From: Clostridiales bacterium
GTDB taxonomy: Bacteria > Bacillota > Clostridia > Oscillospirales > Acutalibacteraceae
DNA: 64,000 nt
Reading direction: 5' to 3'
Assembly: GCA_012840445.1 (NCBI GenBank)
Contig: DULI01000005.1
Coordinates: 234,385 to 298,384 of the forward strand
Position numbers and translations under genes: made by a program. Every line of letters starts with the position of its first letter. Position 1 is the first letter of the stretch. Of the stretch, positions 10,051 to 18,860 are shown piece after piece. A model generated the notes under the pieces. That model worked only from the letters and a program-made list of their open reading frames with translations, was not told where the DNA came from and did not search any database.

Positions 10051-10623
10051 ATGAATCTTCCTAACAGGCTTACCATACTGCGAATACTAATATCACCACT
10101 GTTTTTACTCACCCTTCTCATAGATTTCCCGCATCACCTTTTGGTGGCTTTAATTCTGTTTTTGTCAGCATCTTTAACCGATTTAATCGACGGCAAGATT
10201 GCACGAAGCCGGGGGCTTGTGACCGACTTTGGCAAGTTTTTGGACCCCCTGGCAGACAAAATGCTTACTACCGCCGCCTTTTTGGGGTTCCTTGATTTGA
10301 ATCTGGGCCACGGCATGGTCTGGATAACCTTCATAGTCCTAATCAGGGAATTCCTTATAGTGTCCCTAAGGCTTGTCTCTTCCGGGCAGGGCAGGGTAAT
10401 CGCCGCAAACATCTGGGGCAAGGCCAAAACGGTCAGCCAGATGGCGGCAATAATACTGGTAATTTTCTCGGAATACCTTATCTCAACCGGAATTACCGCC
10501 GATTTCAGCAGCATTATCCGCAGCGTTTGTTCTGCGGTGCTCTGGTTTTCAACGCTGCTTACTATAATTTCAGGAGTGATATACGTAAAAGATAACCGTC
10601 AGTTTATCTCAACCCGCAAATAA
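10051..10623 (+). CDS. pgsA: CDP-diacylglycerol-glycerol-3-phosphate 3-phosphatidyltransferase
   Basis: 190 residues and strongly hydrophobic, with about five membrane segments. The CDP-alcohol phosphotransferase signature is clear: DLIDGKIARSRG followed by DFGKFLDPLADK. It makes phosphatidylglycerophosphate, the committed step to phosphatidylglycerol and cardiolipin. A GAAAGG site precedes the ATG. It closes the recA-recX-rimO run; recA/pgsA proximity is common in Firmicutes. Confidence 0.95.
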   Translation: MNLPNRLTILRILISPLFLLTLLIDFPHHLLVALILFLSASLTDLIDGKIARSRGLVTDFGKFLDPLADKMLTTAAFLGFLDLNLGHGMVWITFIVLIREFLIVSLRLVSSGQGRVIAANIWGKAKTVSQMAAIILVIFSEYLISTGITADFSSIIRSVCSAVLWFSTLLTIISGVIYVKDNRQFISTRK

Positions 10624-10805
10624 AAGCTTTATTAAAAATTAATAATCCATGCCCCAACCGTAATTGCCGCACGCTTTTAAAACTTCCTGCCGGCGTTATG
10701 GCATATTTTGTTGTGCCTTTTTGGCAGATACGCCTGTGCCGGCAAAACAGCCTCCCTGTTTCATACTTTCCAGAGGTACTTTACATAAACAAAGGGGAAA
10801 TTAAA

Positions 10806-11474
10806 ATGAAAAAAGTGGTCTTGTTAGACTTCTACGGTACCGTGGTGCACGACAACAAGCTTGTCGTGGACTACATTTGCAACGAGCTGCAAAAAACGGG
10901 GGATGGAAGCTGTCACGACGAAATAATTTGCTATTTTAGGAAAAAACTTTTTGACCTTTGTTCGGCATCCTTTGCGCGCAAATTCAGAAAGCAGCGCACA
11001 CTAATGCTTTCAGCCATTAAACACACCGCCAAACGCTTCCGTTGCACGGCCAACCCGGAATTGCTGGCGGAACACCTTTACAAGTTCCTCGAAGCGCCGC
11101 CGGTTTTCGAGGATGCGCTGGAGTTTTTAAACAAATGCCCGCTGCCGGTTGTCATAGTCTCAAACAACGACACGATAGATTTGCAAAAGGCCCTGGCATT
11201 CATAAAATACTACCCAAAATACATTGCCACCAGCGAACTGGCAAGGGCATACAAGCCAAACCCGCGCATTTTCGAGTACGCGCTGGAAAGGCTTAATTTA
11301 AAGCCTGACGAGGCAATTTACGTCGGCGACAACATAGAATATGATATAAAGGGCGCCAAAAGCGCGGGGCTCACCGCCGTCTGGCTTAACCGCTACAACA
11401 AGCTCGCGCCGCCCGAAGCCGATTTTTGCATCTCAAGCCTGCCGGAGCTTCTCACAACCGGCTTGCTTGACTGA
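10806..11474 (+). CDS. HAD-superfamily hydrolase, haloacid dehalogenase/phosphatase type
   Basis: 222 residues from ATG 10806, which has AAAGGGG upstream; the longer open frame to 10698 lacks coding character. Motif I is LLDFYGTVV: the nucleophile Asp is present, with Tyr instead of the commoner Asp+2 in DxD. Motif II is VVIVSNND. The Lys of motif III is in [13 protein letters not shown] and motif IV is [18 protein letters not shown]. These proteins are cytosolic phosphatases of small phosphorylated metabolites. The substrate is unknown. The DFYGT variant weakens phosphatase activity if the +2 acid is essential. Confidence 0.8.
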   Translation: MKKVVLLDFYGTVVHDNKLVVDYICNELQKTGDGSCHDEIICYFRKKLFDLCSASFARKFRKQRTLMLSAIKHTAKRFRCTANPELLAEHLYKFLEAPPVFEDALEFLNKCPLPVVIVSNNDTIDLQKALAFIKYYPKYIATSELARAYKPNPRIFEYALERLNLKPDEAIYVGDNIEYDIKGAKSAGLTAVWLNRYNKLAPPEADFCISSLPELLTTGLLD

Positions 11475-11553
11475 AAAACAATGCGCTGATAAGCCTAAAT
11501 TTCCTCAAAGCTTTGCTTTAAAACAAATCTGCTTAACCGAGAGGGGCGCTTTT

Positions 11554-12219
11554 ATGCTTTTCAAAAACATCAAAGAAGACATCAAAATGGTGCGCGAACG
11601 CGACCCGGCCGCCCGGTCGGCGCTTGAAATACTGCTTTTATATCCGGGGCTTAAGGCCGTCAGGATGTACAGGCGCGCCCACTGGCTGCACAACCACGGC
11701 TTTAAATTTCTGGCCCGGTGGATTTCCCAGCGCGCGGCAAGGAAAACCGGAATAGAAATACACCCCGGCGCCAAAATCGGAAGAAGGCTGTTTATAGACC
11801 ACGGCCACGGGGTGGTTATAGGCGAGACCACCGAAATCGGCGACGACGTGCTTATCTACCAGGGTGTGACCCTGGGGGGCACCGGCAAGGACGTGGGCAA
11901 ACGCCACCCCACCATCGGCAACAACGTAATGATAAGCGCGGGAGCCAAGGTCCTTGGCCCCGTCAAGGTAGGGGACAATTCCCGGATTGCCGCCGGCGCC
12001 GTGGTGCTCAAGGACGTTCCCTCCGACAGCACGGTGGTGGGCGTCCCGGCCCGCGTGGTCAAGCGCTACGGCATAAAAGTCCAGCCGCTTGACCAGATTC
12101 ACGTGCCCGACCCGGTGGCTCAGCAGATTTGCATGCTGGAGCGAAGGATTGCCGAACTTGAGGAAAAAATAAAAGAACTTGAAGGTTCCGAAAAACAGTC
12201 ACAGGATGTGAATGCATGA
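11554..12219 (+). CDS. cysE: Serine O-acetyltransferase CysE
   Basis: 221 residues from ATG 11554, with GAGGGG upstream; the longer open frame to 11467 overlaps the HAD gene and is not typical. An alpha-helical N-terminus is followed by a left-handed beta-helix of hexapeptide repeats. The active-site stretch is [21 protein letters not shown], with [16 protein letters not shown] after it. It acetylates serine from acetyl-CoA to feed cysteine synthesis. It overlaps cysS by 4 bases, so cysteine supply and cysteine-tRNA charging are coupled, as in B. subtilis cysE-cysS. No T-box leader fits in the short upstream gap. Confidence 0.95.
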   Translation: MLFKNIKEDIKMVRERDPAARSALEILLLYPGLKAVRMYRRAHWLHNHGFKFLARWISQRAARKTGIEIHPGAKIGRRLFIDHGHGVVIGETTEIGDDVLIYQGVTLGGTGKDVGKRHPTIGNNVMISAGAKVLGPVKVGDNSRIAAGAVVLKDVPSDSTVVGVPARVVKRYGIKVQPLDQIHVPDPVAQQICMLERRIAELEEKIKELEGSEKQSQDVNA

Positions 12220-13601
12220 AGATTTACAACACGCTGACCAAACAAAAACAGGAGCTTGAAACGGTAACGCCCGGGCATGTGGGCATATACGCCTGCGGCC
12301 CCACGGTTTACGACTACATCCATATCGGCAACGCGCGCCCGCTGTGCGTGTTCGACGTGCTGCGCAGATACTTCGAATGGCGGGGTTACAAGGTAACCTT
12401 TGTACAAAACTTCACCGATATAGACGACAAACTCATCAACCGCGCAGCGAAAGAAAACACCACTGTGGCCGAGCTTGCCGAAAAATACATCGCCGAATAC
12501 TTTAAAGACGCCGCTGGCCTCAACATCAAACCCGCCACATTCCATCCCAGGGCCACCGAAAACATCGGCGGGATAATCGGGCTTATCAGCACGCTGATAC
12601 AAAAGGGCTATGCCTACAAAACCGCCGACGGCGTGTTTTTCAGAACTAATCAATTCGAAGGCTACGGCAAACTCTCCCACCAGTCGCTGGAGGAACTGGA
12701 GGCGGGCGCCCGGATTGAGGTGTCGGAAGCCAAGGAAAACCCCATGGACTTCTGCCTTTGGAAGGCGGCAAAGCCCGGGGAGCCATACTGGGAATCCCCC
12801 TTTGGCATCGGCCGCCCCGGATGGCACATAGAGTGCTCGGCCATGTCCATGCGGTACCTCGGCAAGACCTTTGATATTCACTGCGGCGGGCAGGACCTGA
12901 TCTTCCCCCACCACGAAAACGAAATCGCCCAGTCCGAGGCCGCCAACGGCTGCGAGTTTGCCCGCTACTGGATGCACAACGGCTATATAAACATCGACGG
13001 AAGCAAAATGTCAAAATCCCTTGGCAACTTTTTCACGGTGCGTGAAATCGCCGAAAAGTACGGCTACGAGCCGATACGTTACCTCATGATTTCGGCGCAT
13101 TACCGAAGCCCCATAAACTACAGCACCGAAATAATTGAGCAGAGCAAAAACGCGCTAGAACGCCTTTACAACTGCCGCAAGGATTTGGTCTTCGCCATGT
13201 CCCACGCGCCCGAAGGCGGGGGCGAGCCTGGCTTTGTGCAAATACGCAGGCAGGAATTCATCGACGCCATGGAGGACGATTTCAATACCTCCGACGCGCT
13301 GGCCGCGCTGTTTAACCTTGTAAGGGACATAAACACCCTGATAAAGCAAAACCCCAACCGCGGCGAGTGCAAGGCCTGCCTTGATTTGTTTGATGAGCTT
13401 TGCTCGGTGCTGGGGCTTCTTTACAACAAAGAGGACGAGTCCATAGACGCCGAAATCGAGGAGCTGATACAAAAACGCGCCGAAGCGCGCAAGGCAAAGG
13501 ACTTTGCCACTGCCGACAAAATTCGTGATCAGCTCAAAGAAATGGGAATAATCCTCGAAGACACCCCCCACGGTACCAAATGGAGCAGAACCAAAGATTA
13601 A
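12216..13601 (+). CDS. cysS: Cysteinyl-tRNA synthetase
   Basis: 461 residues, normal for the family. The class I signatures are HIGN at 36-39 and KMSKS at 264-268. Zinc-site residues are in [13 protein letters not shown] (about 206-210) and [11 protein letters not shown] (about 231). The C-terminal anticodon-binding region carries [19 protein letters not shown]. It charges tRNA-Cys. Two rho-independent terminators follow, ending the transcription unit. Confidence 0.97.
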   Translation: MKIYNTLTKQKQELETVTPGHVGIYACGPTVYDYIHIGNARPLCVFDVLRRYFEWRGYKVTFVQNFTDIDDKLINRAAKENTTVAELAEKYIAEYFKDAAGLNIKPATFHPRATENIGGIIGLISTLIQKGYAYKTADGVFFRTNQFEGYGKLSHQSLEELEAGARIEVSEAKENPMDFCLWKAAKPGEPYWESPFGIGRPGWHIECSAMSMRYLGKTFDIHCGGQDLIFPHHENEIAQSEAANGCEFARYWMHNGYINIDGSKMSKSLGNFFTVREIAEKYGYEPIRYLMISAHYRSPINYSTEIIEQSKNALERLYNCRKDLVFAMSHAPEGGGEPGFVQIRRQEFIDAMEDDFNTSDALAALFNLVRDINTLIKQNPNRGECKACLDLFDELCSVLGLLYNKEDESIDAEIEELIQKRAEARKAKDFATADKIRDQLKEMGIILEDTPHGTKWSRTKD

Positions 13602-13620
13602 CAAACGCATGACATAGATT

Positions 13621-13652
13621 AAAGCAGGCGCAAATAATAGCGCCTGCTTTTT
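13621..13652 (+). terminator. Rho-independent terminator after cysS
   Basis: An 11-bp perfect stem, AAAGCAGGCGC with GCGCCTGCTTT, around an 8-base loop and followed by TT. It ends the cysE-cysS unit. Confidence 0.85.
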
Positions 13653-13696
13653 GTTGCGGCTTTATACAACTCGAAATTTCACCCGGTAAAAACATT

Positions 13697-13722
13697 AAAG
13701 GAGGCATAAAGCCTCCTTTTTT
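13697..13722 (+). terminator. Second rho-independent terminator after cysS
   Basis: A 9-bp stem, AAAGGAGGC with GCCTCCTTT, a 5-base loop and a run of T. It is a tandem backup to the terminator at 13621 and may also act on transcripts of the minus-strand gene beyond. Confidence 0.75.
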
Positions 13723-13811
13723 GACCATTGGATAAGATCGGATCAAAGTTATGATAAAATGTATATCATAAAAATCATATTAATTAACAGCATTTTTCTC
13801 CGAAAATAAAA

Positions 13812-14475
13812 TTATCTAAACAAATTAATTTTTCCAAAAAAGTTTTCATTCGGAAAATTCCTTTCCCGCCAATCGGGGTCGTATTTTTTGTTATACTTCG
13901 AAAAACTCCAGGCTTTTGTATAAACAGAACCCCGGCTCATATGTAATCGGTTGGCAAAATTGTAACTTGCATAATAAACAGCGAAAAAGGAAAGCGTATC
14001 GGCAAGAAATTTGTATTCATCCAAAATATATAATTTATGCGTGTATTTATAATCGCTAACACTCAAATAGGTCTCCATTAAAGCGATTTGCTTGTCATTA
14101 ATATATATCGAAACATAATCAAACGAACCTATCAAGCGGGTGTAACAATGCAAAACCGCGTTATTCAGCTGTATAACATAACAGCTTTTTAAAAACCCGT
14201 GCGTCCATAAGTAAATACTGCCATAGGGCATCGTTTCTGTAAAGATTAAAAACCCTTCTTACATTGGCTTTGCCGAACAAATACCTAAAAGGAATGAAAT
14301 TGACCCATTTGGGAATCTTATGAATCCCTTTAATTGTCGTATCTTGGTTAAATATACTAATAGGCTGAAAACGGCTTATACTTCCGTTTTTGCCCTCAAA
14401 ACAAAAGCCGTCGTCCCCCTCAATTTCATAAAACTGCTTTATGTTTGATGCGGTTTGGGATATCTTCACTATCAT
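13812..14475 (-). pseudogene. Frameshifted gene of unknown function, A+T-rich
   Basis: Two overlapping minus-strand frames look like halves of one protein of about 220 residues. The upstream half (14475 to 14161, 104 aa) starts MIVKISQTASN with a GAAGG site. The downstream half (14231 to 13812, 139 aa) continues one frame over. The join falls in the homopolymer GGTTTTTAAAAAGC near 14184-14196: a single-base change there gives a continuous reading with no premature stop. I do not recognise the family. The gene is much richer in A+T than its neighbours and lies between a terminator and a tRNA gene, suggesting acquisition by transfer. A sequencing error or programmed +1 shift are alternatives to decay. 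Confidence 0.55.
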
Positions 14476-14530
14476 ATACCTTCACCACCCAAATCTCAAG
14501 ATAGCAAGCCACGCTGAAAAATTAAAATAT

Positions 14531-14564
14531 AAAACAAAAATCCTGCCGTTACCGACAGGATTTT
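14531..14564 (-). terminator. Terminator for tRNA-Val
   Basis: On the minus strand TCCTGTCG pairs with CGGCAGGA (one G-T pair) around a GTAA loop, followed by T runs. It lies directly after the tRNA 3' end. Confidence 0.85.
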
Positions 14565-14568
14565 GCCC

Positions 14569-14644
14569 TGGTGGACGCTAAGGGACTCGAACCCCTGACC
14601 CCCTGCACGTCAAGCAGATGCTCTACCAGCTGAGCTAAGCGTCC
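14569..14644 (-). tRNA. tRNA-Val (GAC)
   Basis: A 76-nt cloverleaf with encoded CCA. The acceptor stem GGACGCT pairs with AGCGTCC and the D arm is GCTCAGCTGGTAGAGC. The anticodon stem is TCTGC/GCAGG with loop TTGACGT, giving anticodon GAC (valine). The T arm is GGGGTTCGAGTCCC. It has its own promoter and terminator, so it is a single-gene unit. Confidence 0.95.
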
Positions 14645-14662
14645 TTGAAAATTGCAAAAATT

Positions 14663-14691
14663 ATTATATAATATAATCAACCAAAATTCAA
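14663..14691 (-). promoter_or_regulatory. Promoter of tRNA-Val
   Basis: On the minus strand TTGAAT (14686-14691), a 17-base spacer and TATAAT (14663-14668). The start would fall about 10-15 bases before the tRNA 5' end. Confidence 0.75.
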
Positions 14692-14725
14692 GTACAAAAC
14701 CGAATTTAATTTCGGAGGATTTTTT

Positions 14726-15205
14726 ATGCAGAACATGGCAGGCAAAACCCCGTCCCAGTCGCGCACCGAGATGGTACAGATAATCTACAGCAGCCACATC
14801 AACGGCAGCAAACGCCTGTTTGGCGGCAAACTCATGGAGTGGATCGACACCGTGGGCGCCGTGGTCGCCCGCCGCCATTCGGGCAGGGAGGTCACAACCG
14901 TCGCGGTAGACAACCTACAGTTTAAAGAGGGCGTCATGCTCAACAGCACCATTGTAATAATCGGCACCATCACATATACAGGCAACACCTCCATGGAGGT
15001 GCGGGTGGACACCTATGTGGAAGGGCTTACGGGCACCCGCCGCAAGGTAAACCAGGCATATTTGGTTTTCGTCGCCCTCGACGAATTCGGACGCCCGACC
15101 CCCGTTCCCCCCGTAATCCCCGAGACCGACGAGGAAAAGGCCGAGTACGAGGCGGCAAAACTGCGCCAGGAACTGCGGCTTAAGCGCCGCAAGGAAAATT
15201 ACTGA
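14726..15205 (+). CDS. Hotdog-fold acyl-CoA thioesterase (YciA/YkhA type)
   Basis: 159 residues in one hotdog domain: HINGSKRLFGGKLMEWID, then AVDNLQFKEGVM and VRVDTYVEG, matching the acyl-CoA thioesterase II/YciA pattern including the GGKLMEWID helix. It hydrolyses acyl-CoA to free acid and CoA; chain preference cannot be read from sequence. A GGAGGA ribosome site precedes ATG 14726. It is followed one base later by the QueG-like gene. Confidence 0.85.
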   Translation: MQNMAGKTPSQSRTEMVQIIYSSHINGSKRLFGGKLMEWIDTVGAVVARRHSGREVTTVAVDNLQFKEGVMLNSTIVIIGTITYTGNTSMEVRVDTYVEGLTGTRRKVNQAYLVFVALDEFGRPTPVPPVIPETDEEKAEYEAAKLRQELRLKRRKENY

Positions 15206-15206
15206 A

Positions 15207-15989
15207 ATGAGTATAAAAAAGATATCAAATATTTTAAAAAGCGTAAACATTCACCTTTTTGGCGTGTGCAATTTCGACGATGTTAAGAACAGCCTGATTC
15301 CCTGCGCCGCAAAAAACCGCCTGCCAAGGGACCCAAAGCGCGTAATCGTCGCCCTTTTCCCCTACAAAGTGGAAGACACCCCTCCGAAAAATATCTCAAG
15401 ATACGCCGCCGTGCCCGACTATCATGCAGTCTGCGGCAAAATGCTTGAAAACGCCACAAACAAGCTGAAAACCCTGTTTCCCGAAAACCAATTTGCGTAT
15501 TTTATAGACAATTCCCCAATACCCGAAGTACAGGCCGCAGTTTTAGCTGGACTTGGCGTCAGGGGCCAAAACGGCCTGCTTATAACCAAGCGCTTTGGCT
15601 CATATGTGTTTATTGGCGAAATAGTAACCGATTTGGAGCTTCCCTATACATCATTCAAAGAAGACTGCCCAGGCTGCGGCAGGTGTAAATCAATGTGCCC
15701 TACAAAAATGCAGGGCAGGGAAGTGTGCCTTTCCCACATCACCCAAAAGAAAAAAGAGCTGTCTAAAGAGGAGACAACTCTAATCCACAAACACAAAACC
15801 CTCTGGGGCTGTGACATCTGCCAGGAATGCTGCCCCTTAAACAAAAAGGCCGAAAAGACATATATAAAGGAATTCATAGAAGGCTACCGCCCGCACTTTG
15901 CCCCAGGCGAGGATTCAACCGGCCGCGTCTATGCCTGGCGGGGCGAAAAACCAATTTTTCGCAATTTCAAAATCATAAATCCCGACTAA
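15207..15989 (+). CDS. QueG-like 4Fe-4S protein (epoxyqueuosine reductase family, short form)
   Basis: 260 residues. Two ferredoxin-like cluster motifs are present: CPGCGRCKSMCP (Cys154, 157, 160, 164) and CDICQECCP (Cys202, 205, 208, 209). Upstream is DNSPIPEVQAAVLAGLG near residue 101, matching the segment of QueG that carries the catalytic Asp before the cobalamin site. Canonical QueG is about 370-390 residues with C-terminal HEAT repeats, which are absent here. It may be a short queuosine enzyme or another corrinoid/Fe-S reductase. It ends tail to tail with the transporter gene. Confidence 0.7.
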   Translation: MSIKKISNILKSVNIHLFGVCNFDDVKNSLIPCAAKNRLPRDPKRVIVALFPYKVEDTPPKNISRYAAVPDYHAVCGKMLENATNKLKTLFPENQFAYFIDNSPIPEVQAAVLAGLGVRGQNGLLITKRFGSYVFIGEIVTDLELPYTSFKEDCPGCGRCKSMCPTKMQGREVCLSHITQKKKELSKEETTLIHKHKTLWGCDICQECCPLNKKAEKTYIKEFIEGYRPHFAPGEDSTGRVYAWRGEKPIFRNFKIINPD

Positions 15990-17116
15990 TTTTCCCGCTT
16001 TTTGCGCCCCTGCCTTTGGGCTAAAATTTCCCGCAGCAGCATTCTTAAAACCGCCATGGCGGGCACGCCGAACAAAATCCCAACAAAACCGAACAGCCCG
16101 CCGCCCACGGTAATGGCAAGCAGCACATATAAGGGTTTCAGCCCCATCTTGTTGCTTACAATCCTCGGCTGTATAATGTTGCCGTCAATTTGCTGGATAA
16201 TTATAATTGCCGCCGCCACAATCAGCGCGGTAATGCGCTTTCCCGAAAGGAATGTAATAACCATCACAACCGAGCCGCCTATTATGGCGCCAAAATAGGG
16301 GATAAGGTTGCATAGCCCCATCAAAATGGCAAGCAGAATGGAATAGGGAACGCCTAGAATCGAAAACACAATGCCCGCCATAATGCTTACCACCAGCGCG
16401 TCAAGCAGCTGGCTGAAAATATAGTCGTAAAAGATGTTGCAAATCCTGTCGGTATAATTCTTAATGCCTTGAATCCTGTGCTCGGGCAAAAACAGCGACA
16501 GAATATTCCTGCAAACCTTTCGTAGGCTTTCCCGGCTTGCCAGCATATACATGGAAATCACCATGGCCAGCATAAAATCCACAACCGCCGAGCCTACCTT
16601 GTAAATCCCCTGCAGGTAATCCAGCATCTTGTCTGTCCTAAAAAACTGTTCAAGCTTCAGGTTTGCCCTAATATCGGATATGTCAAACCCGAAAAGCTTG
16701 CCATCCGAATCAATCTTTGAATTTATAAAATTCATTGTGGATTCATAATAGCCCGGCAGCTTGGTAATAAGGTCCTTAAGGCTTAAATACAGCCTTGGTA
16801 TGGCAAGGGACAAAACCAGCCCCAGGATTATAAGGAAGCTTGCGTAAATATAAATAATAGATAGGATGCGTGCATTTTTGCATAAGAATTTGTTGTCGGC
16901 CCGCGAAAGCAGCAACTCTATTTTCACGGCAGGCCTGTACAGGATAAAGGCTATAACAAACCCGATAACAAAGGGCCTTAAAATTTTAAATATAAAGGCA
17001 ATGCCCTCAAAAATCCACGGCAGGTAATCCAAAAACTTGTAAAAGAGTATAAGCAACGCGAACACCAAAAACACATATAACCATTGCCTTAATTCCGGCT
17101 TTTTCAAAAAATTCAT
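15986..17116 (-). CDS. AI-2E family (PerM/YtvI) transporter
   Basis: 376 residues from ATG 17116, preceded on the minus strand by GAAAGG; the open frame extends to 17185 without a better start. Seven to eight membrane segments are visible, with the family's large extracytoplasmic helical loop (about 130-190). The conserved C-terminal block GVPYSILLAILMGLCNLIPYFG is followed by later glycine-rich helices. The family includes TqsA and YtvI; substrates vary and none can be assigned. The N-terminus is basic and cytoplasmic. Its 3' end overlaps the QueG-like stop region by 4 bases in convergent orientation. Confidence 0.85.
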   Translation of the reverse strand: MNFLKKPELRQWLYVFLVFALLILFYKFLDYLPWIFEGIAFIFKILRPFVIGFVIAFILYRPAVKIELLLSRADNKFLCKNARILSIIYIYASFLIILGLVLSLAIPRLYLSLKDLITKLPGYYESTMNFINSKIDSDGKLFGFDISDIRANLKLEQFFRTDKMLDYLQGIYKVGSAVVDFMLAMVISMYMLASRESLRKVCRNILSLFLPEHRIQGIKNYTDRICNIFYDYIFSQLLDALVVSIMAGIVFSILGVPYSILLAILMGLCNLIPYFGAIIGGSVVMVITFLSGKRITALIVAAAIIIIQQIDGNIIQPRIVSNKMGLKPLYVLLAITVGGGLFGFVGILFGVPAMAVLRMLLREILAQRQGRKKREN

Positions 17117-17210
17117 ACCCGCTTTCCTTTCTGCCGTTTTATACCAGCTATTATACCAGAAATAACGGCCTTGAACAATAAACATAAAGCAAACAAACGG
17201 AGATTTATTT

Positions 17211-18860
17211 ATGGAGCAAATATACCATATATATTATACATACTTTTTAGCTGTCTCGCGCTGGCTTCTGCCCCTTTTCGGGCTGATTTTCACCTGCCAG
17301 TGGATACGGTGTCTCATGGCGCTGCGCTACCAGCCGGTATCCCTTGGGGCGCTGGTATCCCCCGAGGGCAAACGCTTCCCCCTTACCGCCCACGAATCCT
17401 CTGTGGGAGGGGGCAGCACGGCGGATGTGGCAATCCCCTCACTCAACCGGCGCCGCAAATGCGCCGTAATCGTAAAAAAGGACGAATGGTATATCTACAA
17501 AACCCTGGCCTCACAGGAGGTAAAGCTCAACGGCCAGCCCATTGACAGGGTAAGCCAACTGGAATTTGGCGACATCCTGCAATTTGGCGACACAGAATAC
17601 AAATTCATGCCGCCGTCGGCAGGGGACTGTAAACAGAAACCCAAAAAGGCTCAAAAGGCGTCCGCCGGCGCATTGATGTTTTGGCTGATAATCTTCCAAA
17701 TCGTAATGCTGCTGCAGCTTTTACTTAAATTCTACCCCGAAATACCACCAGGGCTTCCCATAGCATTTCTTTCCCTGTTTTTAATAGAACTTGTATATTT
17801 CTTTATAAGAAAGGCCTTTAAAGACCCCAACATACTTGCCGAAATGCAGGCCTTCTTCCTGGTAACCATAGGGCTTGGAATCTGCACCACCGCTGCCCCC
17901 GCCACCTTAATAAAACAGGCGGCGGCAGTAGTGCTCGGCTTTTTGGGGTTTGTCGCCCTCTGGCAGCTTTTAAAATCCCCCGACCGGGCTATGAAACTGC
18001 GGTATATCTTCGGCGGAGGAGCCGTAGTGCTGCTGATACTCAACCTCATCTTCGGCAAACAGATCTACGGCGCCCGCAACTGGATCGACCTTGGGATTAT
18101 CACCTTCCAGCCCTCCGAGTTTGTAAAGGTGGCCTTCATCGCGGCAGGCTCCGCAGCGCTCTACCGGCTTCTCGCCACCCGCAACGCCATACTCTTCATG
18201 GGCTTCTCGGCCTTTCTACTCGGCTGCCTTGCCCTTATACGCGACTTTGGCGGCCTGCTGATTTTCTTTGTCACAATGATGGTAATCATCTTCCTCCGCA
18301 CGGGGGACATAAAGACAATAATCGCAATATCCGCCCTGGCTGTAACGGGCGGCGTGGCGCTGATAGTTATTATGCCCCACATATCCAGCCGCTTTAAGGT
18401 CTGGCGTCATGTGTGGGAATACGCCAATTCCACAGGCTTTCAGCAGACCCGCACACTTACTGCCGCGGCAAGCGGCGGCCTTCTTGGGGTGGGCGGCGGC
18501 AACGGGTACCTTGACCGTGTGGCCGCCTCCGACACCGACCTTGTCTTTGGCATTGTCTGCGAGGAATGGGGGCTTATCCTCGGCCTTTGCGTGCTGGCAA
18601 GCTTTATCCTGCTGTCCTTTTACGCCTTTAAATTTGCCCGTAACGCAAAATCAGCATACTATTCCATCGCAGTGTGCGCCACCGCGGCGCTGCTGCTCTT
18701 CCAGGCAGCACTTAACATTTTCGGCTCCACCGACATACTGCCGCTTACGGGCGTAACACTTCCCTTTGTAAGCAACGGGGGTACCAGCATGGTGGCAAGC
18801 TTCGGACTGCTTTCCTTCTTTAAGGGCTGCGCCGTAAATCAGGGAGGTGCCAGGGTATGA
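17211..18860 (+). CDS. FtsW/RodA/SpoVE-family peptidoglycan polymerase with an N-terminal FHA domain
   Basis: 549 residues, longer than a normal FtsW (about 370-420). An N-terminal membrane segment (about 13-35) is followed by a forkhead-associated-like domain (about 48-140) with HESSVGGGSTADVAIPS and NGQPIDRVSQLEFGDILQFG. About ten membrane helices follow, with SEDS-family motifs ARNWIDLG, FQPSEFVK, IRDFGGLLI and VSNGGTSMV. SEDS proteins polymerise lipid II glycan strands. FHA domains bind phosphothreonine, so Ser/Thr-kinase control of wall synthesis is plausible. It overlaps the penicillin-binding protein gene by 4 bases, which suggests a polymerase-transpeptidase pair. Confidence 0.9.
   Translation: MEQIYHIYYTYFLAVSRWLLPLFGLIFTCQWIRCLMALRYQPVSLGALVSPEGKRFPLTAHESSVGGGSTADVAIPSLNRRRKCAVIVKKDEWYIYKTLASQEVKLNGQPIDRVSQLEFGDILQFGDTEYKFMPPSAGDCKQKPKKAQKASAGALMFWLIIFQIVMLLQLLLKFYPEIPPGLPIAFLSLFLIELVYFFIRKAFKDPNILAEMQAFFLVTIGLGICTTAAPATLIKQAAAVVLGFLGFVALWQLLKSPDRAMKLRYIFGGGAVVLLILNLIFGKQIYGARNWIDLGIITFQPSEFVKVAFIAAGSAALYRLLATRNAILFMGFSAFLLGCLALIRDFGGLLIFFVTMMVIIFLRTGDIKTIIAISALAVTGGVALIVIMPHISSRFKVWRHVWEYANSTGFQQTRTLTAAASGGLLGVGGGNGYLDRVAASDTDLVFGIVCEEWGLILGLCVLASFILLSFYAFKFARNAKSAYYSIAVCATAALLLFQAALNIFGSTDILPLTGVTLPFVSNGGTSMVASFGLLSFFKGCAVNQGGARV

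Noticed and set aside
11475..11553. A T-box riboswitch before cysE
   Set aside because: The gap is under 80 bases with no T-box sequence or terminator hairpin.
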